From assembly GCA_014706385.1 (NCBI GenBank), contig JACGZH010000003.1:1629501-1693500 (forward strand): a DNA stretch of 64,000 nt, read 5' to 3'. The position numbers and the translations under genes were made by a program. Each line of letters opens with the position of its first letter. Position 1 is the stretch's first letter. Source of the DNA: Phaffia rhodozyma (taxonomy: Eukaryota; Basidiomycota; Tremellomycetes; Cystofilobasidiales; Mrakiaceae). Below, piece after piece: positions 11,201 through 22,548 of the stretch. Under the pieces are notes generated by a model. That model did no database searches. It saw only the letters and a list, made by a program, of their open reading frames with translations, and had not been told where the DNA came from.

Positions 11201-14200
11201 AAAGGGGGATGATCCAGAGACCTTCGAGAACGCGAAGCAAAGGAAGACGACATTGATGGAAGGTATTAAAAAGTTCAACTTCAAGCCGAAGAAGGTATTA
11301 TTTGTTCTCCGAAATATTCTGCTGTGATCGTAAATGGCGCGCATGTGTACAATATCTGAACGGTGATTAATATTGTTTTTGTTAACGAATTTGAATCAAC
11401 AGGGAATCCAATTCTTGATCGAGCAAGGATTTATCCGTAGCAAGGCTCCTCAAGATATCGCTCGATTTCTTCTACAGGCTGATGGGCTAAGTAAAGCGAT
11501 GATCGGGGAGTATATGGGTGAAGGGTATGCATATGTTTTGTCTTTCCGTTACTCTTGTTTTGGGACTGATTCTCAATCCTCTCTGGCCAATGTTTTGGGG
11601 AAATATAGAGATGAGGAGAACGTCGCCATCATGCACTGCTTCGTCGATATGCTGGATTTCCGCAACATGAAATTTGTTGATGCCGTCCGGACGTTCCTTC
11701 AGTCTTTCCGTCTTCCTGGAGAATCTCAGAAGATCGATCGATATGTGTTGAAGTTTGCCGAGCGATACATCGCCGGCAATGCGGTCACTGAATTTGCCAA
11801 TGCTGATACAGCATACATTCTTGCGTTCTCCGTCATTATGCTCAATACGGACGCGCACAACAAGAACCTCAAAGGCCGACGAATGACAAAAGAAGAGTTT
11901 CTGCGGAACAACAGAGGAATCAACGATGGACAAAACCTGCCTGATGCATTCTTGGAGGATATCTTCAACGAGATTCAGACGAACGAGATCAAAATGAAGG
12001 ACGAGGTTGAAGTGCCTCAAGTCATGGTTGCGCCTGGGTTGGCAAACACATTGGCCAACGTTGGAAGGGATATCCAGAGGGAGGCATATGTGTTGCAGTC
12101 TGAAGGAATGTCGAACCGGACTGAGGTGGGACTTGTTTTGTATTGACCTTTTATATTGTCTCTGTTCGCTGACAGATACCTTTCTTCAACATACTATCTA
12201 GGCTTTGTTCAAGACCATGCTTCGACAACAACGGCAAGGCGGTCGTCAAAACGAGCAGTATTATAGTGCTTCCCACTTGGAGCACGTCCGGCCCATGTTT
12301 GAAGTCGCTTGGATGCCTGTCTTGGCGGCCCTCTCTGGTCCTATTCAAGAAACTGACGAAGTGGATGTAGTAGATCTTTGCCTTGAAGGTTTCAAGCATG
12401 CCATTCGAGTTGCTTGTTTCTTCGACCTGGAGATCCCGAGAAAAGCATTTGTCAGCACGTTGACGAAGTTCACGTATTTGAATAACCTGGGAGAGATGAA
12501 GGCAAAGAACGTTGAGGCTATTAAGACGCTTCTGGAGATCGCGGTAACCGAGGGAAACTACTTAAAATCATCTTGGAGAGACGTGTTGGTGTGTGTCAGT
12601 CAACTGGAAAGGATGCAGCTTATCTCGAACGGTATTGATACCCCAGACATCGGTAGAAGACAGTAAGAATTGTCCAATCTTGCATACCTCTTAGACGTTG
12701 ATCGTTTGTGCTTATTTGTTCAACCTTATCTAATAGATCTTTGGCGAAGAAAGGGTCTCGTCGGGGACCTGGGGAAGACGTCGCCAGCGAAAGTCGATCA
12801 GCTCAAGTCACTGTCGCGGCCGATATGGTATTTTCCTCAACGAAGCATCTTTCTGGAGTGAGCAAAACATGTTTCTTAATTACAAACACAATGTTTGGTG
12901 AGCTGATCAAGTTGCTTCTGGTCGTTTAGTCGGCGATCGTAGAGTTCGTACAGGCTTTGAGCGAGGTCTCTTGGGAAGAGATTCAGTCTTCCAGTGCTTC
13001 CCATCAGCCTAGGTTATTCAGTTTACAGAAATTGGTTGAGATCTCGTATTACAACATGGCTCGTATCCGTTTGGAGTGGTCGGGTATATGGCAGATCCTT
13101 GGAGAGCATTTCAACCAGGTAAACTTGAATCAAACGTGCTCAATCTCTTGAGGACATCATTTGCTAATCTGCTGTTTCTGCGGGTTGAATCAGGTTTGTT
13201 GCCACAACAACCCGAATGTCAGCTTCTTCGCTCTAGATGCTTTACGTCAGCTTGCTATGCGATTCTTGGAGAAAGATGAGCTGTCACATTTCCAATTCCA
13301 AAAGGACTTTTTGAAGCCTTTTGAGTACACGATGATTCACAACACCAACTCAGATGCTCGAGATATGGTCAGTGTTTTGAGCTCGTTATGAGAATACCTC
13401 AATGACTGGTATAGCTAATGTGTGTCTTCTTTCTTACTCGGATCCACAGGTCTTGCAATGCTTCCAACAGATGCTACAGGCCAGAGTCGGGAACATGCGA
13501 TCCGGTTGGCGAACAATGTTTGGCGTCTTTTCTGCTGCCTCTCGAGTCCTCACTGGTATGAATCCTAAGTTTCCATTTCTGTGAAAAGAGACATGCCTTA
13601 ACTAACCTGACGAGATTTTCATGATCACAAACTCAACAGAACGTGTCGCAACTTATGCATTTGAGCTGGTTCAGCGAGTGAATAAGGAGCATTTCTCCCA
13701 TGTCGTTCGATACGGCGCGTTTGCCGATTTAACTGTGTGCTTGACCGACTTTTGCAAAGTCAGCAAGTTCCAGAAGATATCTCTTCAGGCAGTGGAGATC
13801 CTTCGAGGTGTTGTTCCTGCAATGCTTTCATCCTCGGACTGCGCTCTCAGCACGCAAGTGGACTACTCAGGGTATAACGGAGAACCAAAGGCCTTGGAAG
13901 TACCGCCAATCAATGACCCGATGGTCAAGTTCTGGTTCCCTCTTTTATTTGCGTTCTACGATGTTGTGATGAACGGCGAAGATCTTGAGGTCCGAAGAGT
14001 GTACGTACCATTCAAATTTCGCCTCTTCAACATAATTGAATGAACAAAGTCTGACTTACAGATCTGTGTTGCCATACACCAGAGCACTTGATTCTTTGTT
14101 CGATACACTGGCCACCCATGGAAAGACCTTCCGGCCTGATTTCTGGGACAGTGTCTGCCAACAGGTTCTCTTCCCCATCTTCGCCCCACTTCGTGCTGGA

Positions 14201-15661
14201 CCTATGCAGGAGGATATGAGTTTCTGGGTTTCGACTACTATGCTTACGGCTCTTCGAAAGTTGATTGACCTGTACACATTGTTCTTTGAGATCTTGGAAC
14301 GATTCCTCGATCCACTGCTTGAGCTCTTGTGCTTCTGCATTGACCAAGGTAAGACCTTCATTCATTGAAGATGATACGTTCGAGATTTGCTCGCAGGCTA
14401 AATTTCAAGCACAATTGACTCTTCTGTTCTTCTATACTCGTAGAAAATGACACGTTAGCTCGTATAGGAACCACCTGTTTCCAGCAGCTGTTGGAAAGCA
14501 ATGTGAAGAAACTCAGTCCTGCAAAGTGGGAAAGAATTGTCTCGGCCTTTGTTCAACTGTTCCAGACTACTTTGGCACACATGTTGTTTGACCCGAATCT
14601 TCGGTCCGAAAACGAGGTAGCCGATTCTCCCCAATACGGTAAGTTTCGCATGCCCTTTTGGCAGCTCTTACTCACAACTAAAATTATATTCATCCTTGCC
14701 CTATGAGTATCAGCCTCTACCCCAACAACTCCTGAGCAACAAACAACCCAGCAGCAGGATCAAATAACCGGAATCTCAGCTAATGACCGACGTCGAATAT
14801 TCCGCCAGATCATTCGGAAATGCGTGCTTCAGTTGCTCCTAATTGAGACGACGCATGAACTCCTTCAGAACGATGAAGTGTATCAGACAATCCCGGCTGT
14901 ACACCTTCTTCGTTTCTTAGAGGTTCTTGATGATAGTTATCAGTTTGCCCGAAAGTTCAATGCCGATAAAGATCTAAGAATGGCTCTTTGGAAAGTTGGT
15001 ACGTGCTATTTCTCATCTCCGTTGCTGCTATCGTATTGAGCTTATACGCGATATTTTCATGTTCACTCATGTATCTCGGGAACATAGGTTTCATGAAACA
15101 GCTTCCTAATCTTCTCAAACAAGAATCGAGTAGTGCTTCCACATTGGTCAACAACTTGATCAGGATGTACAACGACTCGAGAACAGACCATCAAGCCTCT
15201 AGGGAAGGTGTTTTGATTAAGTTTGTTCCGTGCGTAGCCTTCTCTCTCTGTATGCAATACCTAATTTGAATATTCACTGAGCCAGCTCCAAAATACACAT
15301 ACATGCAGATTGAGTCTGGATATTATTCAAGATTTTAATCAACTAGAACCAGAGACTCAAGCACGTCATATTGCTGCCTGGAGCCCTGTGGTTTGCGAGA
15401 TTCTTCAGGGTTACTGCTCCTTTGACGACGAAACTGTTCGTATCGGCTTTCCTCTGTTTTCAACTTACTTTCATGAAATCAGATAATTCATCACATGACT
15501 TATCACAAATATCATCTCTGGTTCTGTAACAGTTCAATGCGAACCTGTCGGCACTATATCCGCTAGTCGCTGAAGTTCTTGCGCGAGAAAATGCTCCAGA
15601 AGTTAGGGAGTCAATCAGAGCTGTGTTGGTCAAGGTTGGACGAACGAAAGGAATTTGTTGA
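8248..15661 (+). CDS. SEC7: Sec7-type Arf guanine-nucleotide exchange factor (trans-Golgi), 2018 aa
   Basis: Seventeen exons (8248-9749, 9852-10139, 10244-11294, 11403-11524, 11609-12125, 12202-12662, 12737-12857, 12930-13118, 13194-13367, 13450-13555, 13640-14000, 14062-14348, 14444-14638, 14714-14998, 15088-15229, 15309-15435, 15533-15661) close in phase to 2018 residues, near the 2009 of yeast Sec7. The N-terminal ~210 residues are Ser/Thr/Pro-rich. The DCB and HUS regions follow, with a low-complexity insert around 410-560 and the HUS-like [15 protein letters not shown]. The Sec7 domain spans about 940-1160: the [11 protein letters not shown] start, then [12 protein letters not shown], whose glutamate (about residue 1026) is the catalytic finger that displaces GDP from Arf, then LNTDAHN. 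HDS repeats fill the C-terminal half. It activates Arf1 at the late Golgi for coat recruitment. An Asp/Gly-rich insert near 880-930 precedes the Sec7 domain. Confidence 0.96.
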
Positions 15662-16065
15662 TTGACCACAAATGGAAGAGCGAAGCAGAATGATCGTAAA
15701 ACAGACGACAGAAATCTGGTCTCTGTTTATTTGCTCTCGAGGTTGAATGTTTCGTCATAAAGTCGTTAAAGAGATCATCGGTCTTATGGATTTTTGTTGT
15801 TTTGTCTGTTTGAATTTAGTTCTTTTTCTTTCCTTCATCTTGGTTTCTTTTTATCTGCCTTACATGCTTGGCTACTCCTTCACTTGATTTTTTTTTAAAT
15901 TGCGCATATGACTTTCCTTTCACGAACATGTTGATTCACATCCTTCACAACTTGTTCCTCGAAGGTATCGTGCCTTACAAAACGCGCAAGGTCTATCATC
16001 TTGTAATAAAATGAGAGGAAAGCGATATCATTCATCGCTACCGATGGTCTATTCTGCTCGATGAT
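15662..16065. other. convergent 3' region of SEC7 and SCS7
   Basis: About 400 bp of T-rich sequence lies between two stop codons. It probably holds both polyadenylation regions (a candidate TAATAAAATG at about 16003-16012 on the + strand). No gene was seen. Confidence 0.6.
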
Positions 16066-18196
16066 TCAACATTTTGCATTGACTTTTGCAGTTGATGCCT
16101 TGTTCGGACGCACAGCCTCGTAAGTTGTGTTAAAAACCCAATCCCCTATTGATATTTCCCCAAGAAATCAGAGCGTTTAGTACAGGCTAAAATGTGAAGT
16201 CTGCTTGAATTCTATTGTATGTACTTACAAAATTTGGATGTCACCCCGAACCCTAATTCTGTATATCCCAGTGCGGGGTGATACAGCAAAAGATGATAGT
16301 GTCAGGTTACAGACACCGATACATCGGTAGGTCATTTACATCTGAGGGACGAACCATAATTTTTATAATGATGTTCAAGATGATACTTTCGTTGTCGGTC
16401 AAAGTAGCCAGTCATCTGTATATGATGAGATCTATAGAGATCAATGTCAACACAAATCAGGTTGTTTTGAGCATTGCATTTTACCATTTATGGACAGCTA
16501 GTGAGGCTCCCAAGAGAATGTATGAAAGACAGAACTCACGCATAGTGGAAGCAATCATAGCAGACATCTAATTTATCGATACCCAGAAGGAAGAAACAGT
16601 ATCGTCATGTCTTATCCTTGAGTACAACCGCTCATGAAGGAAAGAATGCCAAAACTAACAGCCAAAGAAAGCGCCGGCGATGATTCCCCAAGCGCCTGCT
16701 CCGTCTCCCCAAGCGATGATCGTATGAGCAAGTGTTGTCATTGGGAGCTGAAGAGTGAAGAACCTTCGTATTTGAACAAGACCAAGATCAGCATACCCGT
16801 CATCTTTTTGTCTTTAGAGCCAGAAGGAAGTGAACGAACATCACAGGAGGCATAACTAATCGATATGGGTCCATCCTTTATGGACACCAATTCAAAGACA
16901 ATATGAGAGAGAGAGGATGAGCAACACATATATCATGAATCAGAATGAGCAAAGTAGTGTTGACTATCCGAGTAGGGAAGCGAAGTGAGATCAGAAAGAT
17001 CGACGAACGGGAGGTAGTGATGTACGCCATGCATGAGGAAATGGATAGTAAACGCCTTAGAGTTTGATGGCAGAAGTTCGTCCAAATGGAAAAGGACTTC
17101 CGAAAGAAGTGGGATGAAAGATTTAGTCTGTGATGCAGGTAGTTCGAATTACGTAGAAAGAGAAAGTAGATGCTCACATCGATGAAACACGTATTCCAAC
17201 AAAGTCCAGATTACTCCACCTAGTCCCAGGCAGATCGTCGATTTATTCAATGCGCGATCACTTACGTGAGGCGCTGCCACGCGTCCAGTGTCACGCAAGT
17301 CATCATAAGCGTTGTCGAAGATAGATCGGGCGGTAAGATGAAGATGAGGATTTGAAAATTGAACTGCCGAGACATAGGCTAGGAACATTGCTATGGGTAG
17401 CCAGATCAGAGGGACGATGAACCAGTACGTCTTTGTGAAGACCTATTTCAGAAACTTTGCGCGTCAGAATTGAATCCGACAAGATGATACGTCTTTTTCT
17501 TAAATCGCATATTGAAGAAACTGTAACTGACTTCGAGATAAGCTGGTCCAAAGAGCAAAGCAGAACGAGGAAGATGGCGCGGTTGATGAACTTGAGATAG
17601 ATAGAATGCCTTGCTGGATGATCAACGCCAAACATCGATATATCTGATGAGCCAGGAATGGAGAAGAGCAATGGCGAAGTTCACTGCAAAATTCAAGAAA
17701 GACGAACCTCATCTTGGCGTTCCAAAGTTGTGGAAGTAAAGCTTTATTGAGGTCTAAGAATTTTGATTGTTTGAAGTCATGAGCCACATCGGTATCCTCT
17801 GGCACAAACCCATCAGGTGCCACCCAGTCTTGAGTCCGACGCATGACAAGTCCAGAGGAAGAGAGAGAATGAATCATCTGATGTCAAATGAAGAGAAGAG
17901 AAATCAGAGTCGCTCACCAGGATCAACGGTTGTCTGAAGATCTTCCATCATCTCCCAAGCCGCCTCAGAGTGTTCATGCCCACCGCTGGCTCTCATCGCC
18001 TCCGTCACATCCTGTCCTTCCAAAGCCTTAATACACTCCGCTCCTCCAGGATGGTATGCCAAGAAACTTGAAATGGAGAGGAGCGGTTAGCGCTGAACAA
18101 TGATCAACGATGTTGCGAATGTATAGTAGAGTAGAGTCGTTCTAACCTTGAGACGTCGTATCGTTTTCCGTTGTGGTGTACCAACAGAGCGGGCAT
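16066..18196 (-). CDS. SCS7: fatty acid 2-hydroxylase with cytochrome b5 domain, 362 aa
   Basis: Twelve exons (18196-18147, 18066-17918, 17828-17708, 17613-17532, 17442-17178, 17096-17009, 16875-16845, 16747-16660, 16567-16540, 16431-16355, 16258-16229, 16145-16066) close in phase to 362 residues. The N-terminus is a cytochrome b5 domain with the haem motif HPGG at residues 22-25 and a second His in GGHEHSEAAW. Membrane segments and a di-iron hydroxylase domain follow, with His boxes HRFLFH, HFLMHGVHHYLP, HYASHH and YHLEHHYKN. The family alpha-hydroxylates the very-long-chain acyl group of ceramides in the ER. Exon 5 contains an unused GTAAGT at about 17265; the frame stays open through it and splicing there would break the protein. 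Three exons are only 28-31 nt long, so automated gene callers may miss them. Confidence 0.93.
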
Positions 18197-18844
18197 TGCA
18201 AATGTCGAATTTTCTTTTTTTGTGGTTATATTACTGTTGTTGTCGAACTTCGGATGAGAGTAAGAGTATACACAACATTGGTTGAAGAAAGGCAGCTTCC
18301 GTTTGAGGTAAGGTGGGAATTAAGAAGAATGTATAATGACAACAGACCGAAGGTATCAGAAGACTGACGAATGTCAAGTGGAACGGAGGAAGGCTCTCGG
18401 GAAAAGTTGCTGATCCTCTATTCTGATACGGACATAAAGACCACCGTCAGTTGATGGTTTAGTAAATCGATGATGGTCACACATGTGTATGTCCATGAAA
18501 TGAATGATCGAAGGTCTATGTCGAGGCTTTCGAGAGCTTAGTGTTGGGATTAATTCTTTTAAGAAGTATTAGACGAAACAAGACAGTTTGAACGGGGAAA
18601 AGGGGTAATTCTGTTTCAGCTGGTATCTGATATCGTAATCGTCATATCTGTATCGGCCGAATCGTTTTTCTTTCTGTACTTCTTTCTGGATCCTATACCG
18701 GTTTTCAACTGTTCCGATCCTACGTTTCATTCATGGACAGGTTTGAAGCCTTTCAGTTTCTTTCGAATCTCTGAACGATAGATGAATGTATATATCTCTT
18801 TTATGAGACAAAAGTGTTGAGAGGGCTGGTGATATTAAAATCTC
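18197..18844. other. SCS7 upstream region / ALKBH1 3' region
   Basis: About 650 bp lie between the stop of the AlkB gene and the start of SCS7, both on the minus strand. It should hold the SCS7 promoter. No coding signal or notable repeat was seen. Confidence 0.6.
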
Positions 18845-20789
18845 TCAAGGTCTTTTGAATCCGGGAGGAAAGACCTGCCGAGCGTTGATGTTTATCCTGG
18901 GAGACCAATCCATACTAGTCTTCAGCCTATGGAAGAGCACATTGACACGATATTTAGTTTTCCCTCTCTTACCTAGTTGTCTCCATATAACGACCCAGAT
19001 CTTCGTCCCATGATGGGCTCACTTGGTCTTCTGGCAAGGAAGGTTTTAGATGTGCAGGAAGTGTGTCATCTAGTATCCTCGGAACACCTGATATTGCGAA
19101 AGTAAAATCAAGCATTCTCTATTTCAACTGACCGTTTCTTGTCAAGATGCTAGAAGCAATGAGAAACGAACCATGATACGCTCTTCTCCCGTGTCCGCTG
19201 AGAACGACAACGTCACCTGAACGAAGCAGTATTGGCAAAGGAGGGGTGTCTCTGGAAGACGTTCCTAATAGAAATACTGCACTTAGACCTAAACTGTAGA
19301 GAGAAATAAGAGAAGAGAAAGAGTTAGTAGACCGTCTTGAGAATTGAGATATTAACCAGTGATGGGTGCTGATGAACTGACGAAACCGACACAAGAGGTC
19401 GATGAGCGTCCAGTTCTGAGCGATCTACATGAGCCATCAATGTATCCTGAATTAAATAGACAACAAAAGATGTATCAGAATCATGCACATCGCCCATCAT
19501 TCTTAGACGTAGACAACTTACATCGGGCTGGTAAAAATTTATGATCCCCGCGTCGGGTTCTTGAGATTCAAACGATTTGAAACAAGATGAGTCGGTACGC
19601 AGATGTTTGCCCCAAGCGAAGTCTTATTGTCGATTATGTAGGTACGAACTGTAGTCATTCCATTGCTCCCATTTGACCCTTTCTAGTTCCATTCCATTCT
19701 CGTCCTTGGATGAAGGCGTGCCATCTACGCCGAGAGATCCGTAAACCAGAGACCAATCAATGTCCTTAGAAACGATCTGTCGAGATATCATATCAATATC
19801 ATCCGGGAATGGTATGGGAGTATCAAAGTCGTAAGATTTTGAAGTCCACTGAGGTGTACATTGGATATACAGGGATATGTTGGATTCAGGTCACATTCGT
19901 TTTGGGCACAACAAAAACTAGATATATGAGGATGTATTTTGGACTCACATCATAAAATAGCCCAATGTTCGTCCACCGGAGTTCTCGGATGAGCTTGCTA
20001 ATCGGTTTCGGTCGGACTGTCTTGCTAGGCTCTACAGGTAGAATTTCTCTCTTGCCGTCGGAGGCGACCGTGTTTAGAAAGTCCTCACCCGGTAAGTTCT
20101 CTATGAGCGTTCTGGTCGGTGGTATTCTGACAAACTTTTGCTTTGATCCTTCTTCCGAGGAACTGTCATCCTCGAGAGACGAAGCGCGCGTGGGAACTAA
20201 TGGATCCTCTGGCGGATGTGAATGTAAAGAGGAAGTGTAGAGAGACCATAATGAGGAAGAGGGCGTTTTACAGCCGTCATCCGAGAGGGGGGACGAAGGG
20301 AAAAGAGGAGACGGAGGTAGGTGAAAGTGAGTATCTAGATTTGTCTTATTCGGAGGTTGCGTATGGATTTGGAGGCAGGACTTGACAAGAAGCCGTTGCC
20401 GTTCTGGAGAGAAATACCCAGGAAGGATGACCAGGCCTGAAAAGTTGTTCAGACTAGAAATATCAGTAGCAGGTAAGTTATCAAGCTGGTTCAAGAGACG
20501 TTCAGAAAAACGAACCAGGCATCCCGACAACAGCCCAAGCGTCCACTTTTCCCTTTCCAACAGACACACATTCTACATCTTCCCTTCTTGCCTCCGTCCA
20601 GCCAGCTTGGTCTAGATCCCCAGGCTGGTGTCGCGTAGAATCTAGCAACCGCCTAGGATCAAACACGTCTTCCAGGCTGGGTCGGAAGATCGTTTTTGGT
20701 CGTCGGTTTGACGATTTCTTTCGACCACAAGGAGAAGGATCGGATCGAGCTTTGAAGTGTTTTTCGGACAGCCTGAACGGAGTGGACAT
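18845..20789 (-). CDS. ALKBH1: AlkB-family Fe(II)/2-oxoglutarate dioxygenase, ALKBH1 type, 450 aa
   Basis: Exons 20789-20516, 20436-19949, 19848-19650, 19559-19522, 19446-19382, 19293-19172, 19087-18973 and 18896-18845 close in phase to 450 residues. The dioxygenase core reads DAGIINFYQP, then the metal ligands H-x-D in LMAHVDRSELD (His339, Asp341), GLSAVFLLG, SGDVVVLSGHGRRAYHG (His395), and a C-terminal RINxNxRQVFPPGF that supplies the 2-oxoglutarate arginine and substrate-lid arginine. In this family the enzyme removes methyl groups from tRNA (m1A, and C34 modification in mitochondria); a DNA N6-methyladenine role is debated. The first ~85 residues are basic and poorly conserved. A fungal insertion with Ser/Glu-rich sequence occupies about 120-210. 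Which nucleic acid it acts on cannot be told from sequence. It shares a 258-bp divergent promoter with SYN8. Confidence 0.92.
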
Positions 20790-21047
20790 AGTTGCTATAT
20801 TTGTCTTTGTGCACCCTCGAAGAGCCATGCAGAAGAAGACTAGTGAGTGCTTGATGGCAGTAGCAGTGTAGTTTGAAAATGGACTATAAAATCGATTATA
20901 GTTTCTTGTAGTCGCCTGTAGAAAAGCCCTAATCAGCTCTAAACTACTCTCCACGAACATTCGTTTATCCATCCCATCGAGAACGACCATCACCCGTTTT
21001 CATTGTTTACCAGACAAGAACAAAGGAGAGGTCTCAAAAACAGTCCG

Positions 21048-22170
21048 ATGTCGGTTCCATCGTTATCAACATCCAAGCTTAGCGCTCTATCTTCGTCGAC
21101 GCTTCCTCTTGTTTTGGAGCGTCAACGATCCATCTCCATCGGTCTTCAACCGCCAGCTTTCACAGAGGCTACCATCCTCAAGAATCTCAATCTTATCCAA
21201 CAAGGTCTCCAGGCTATCCATTTTCAGTCTTCCACAGCACCGGTCTCTGACTCAAAAGGCCTGAGAGATGGACTCGACAGATTGCTGGGTCTGATGGAGC
21301 AGGACCCTGCAGGCAAGGAGAAGGTTATTTCGATACGCGAATTCTTAACGTAAGTTCCGTACTTGTTTCTTTTTGTTTTCCAAGAGAGCCATTTGAAGCG
21401 TTTCGATGGCGAACATGCTGAGTCCGATGACTGAAGTACCATATATATCTTCTATTCATCTGTCCGATGAATGGTCTCGACAGTGAGCTTGCAACGCCAC
21501 TTCCCAGCGTAGCTTCTACAAGACCTGCTTCTCCGACCATGCCTGCGGCCCACCTTCCCAGGACGAACGAGCCAGTTTTCGGCGAGTCTAAGCCACAATC
21601 CAACAAGCCTTACTCATCTTATAGAGATGAAGAAGATGAGGAGAGTTCGCCGTTTGATGAACCGTACAGGGATGATTCAGAGGTCATGATGCAGCAAAGG
21701 GAGATGATGAGTGGTTTGTTTTGGTCTTATGCACTCATCTACTTATCATAACGATTGATGCAAATAGGCTGACTCGCTATTCTCTGTTTTCTGAACTCTA
21801 CTCCGTCTTTATCTATCGCAGATCAAGATGCCCGTCTCGCTCAGCTCTCGACATCCATCAATCGTCAACATCATCTTTCTTTACAAATCGGAGACGAGCT
21901 CGAGGTTCATCAGGATTTATTAGACGATACCGACCATGCTCTTGACCGAACTACCGTTCGTCTTGACAGAGCCCGAAGACAGCTCGACGGATTTGCTGGG
22001 AAGGCCAAAGAGAATGGTGGGTCCTGCTCTTGTCTTGTGTGATATTGACTGCCAGTCAGGCTGATTTGCTGTTCGTTGAACGGGATGGATCTGATGGTGT
22101 AGCTTCGGCAGTGACGATCGTGATACTCATTGTTCTGCTAGCTATCTTAATTCTGGTATTCAAAACTTGA
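21048..22170 (+). CDS. SYN8: Qc-SNARE, syntaxin-8-like, 264 aa
   Basis: Exons 21048-21349, 21484-21713, 21822-22016 and 22103-22170 close in phase to 264 residues. The C-terminal tail anchor (SAVTIVILIVLLAILILVF then KT) follows directly on a SNARE motif running from MMQQREMMSDQDARLAQL through INRQHHLSLQIGDELEVHQ to LDRTTVRLDRARRQLDGF. The order of motif, short linker and terminal membrane segment is that of syntaxin 8/Syn8, which acts in endosome-vacuole fusion. The N-terminal half has an Asn/Leu helical region (TILKNLNLIQQGLQ) and a Ser/Pro-rich linker. The start at 21048 is used because the upstream in-frame codon is not an ATG. A Tlg1-like assignment is the main alternative. Confidence 0.85.
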
Positions 22171-22548
22171 TCTCAAGATAGAGAGAGAAAGACGTATACC
22201 TTTATGATCGGAGAGATATAAACAGAACTTCGACATTGTAAATTTATCCTGCTATACCTATTGCTGTATAAAATCACGACCTTGCTATGCATGACTGTTC
22301 CATTGCACGATGGCTTAGACATTTATGCTCTTGTATTTTTATGCACACTGATCGGGAGTCTGAGGATAGACCATGCTGAGGCTAGATGGTCTGTTGTTTG
22401 GAAAGCGCTTGTTGCCGAAAGTTGGAATTATGTCATTTTCGTATCTTGAGTGGATGCCCAGTCATCAGATTCTATCAACGACAGCTATCGAAGCCTTTAC
22501 AGACATTTACACCAAGTATCAATAGAGATCCACGACATCATATACCCA
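22171..22548. other. SYN8-GID9 intergenic region
   Basis: About 380 bp lie between two genes on the same strand. An open frame runs from about 22450 into the GID9 start codon, but it has no ATG before 22549, so it is treated as 5' UTR. Confidence 0.6.

Noticed and set aside
16066..22170. SCS7, ALKBH1 and SYN8 as a co-regulated cluster
   Set aside because: They face different directions and belong to unrelated pathways; nearness alone is not evidence.
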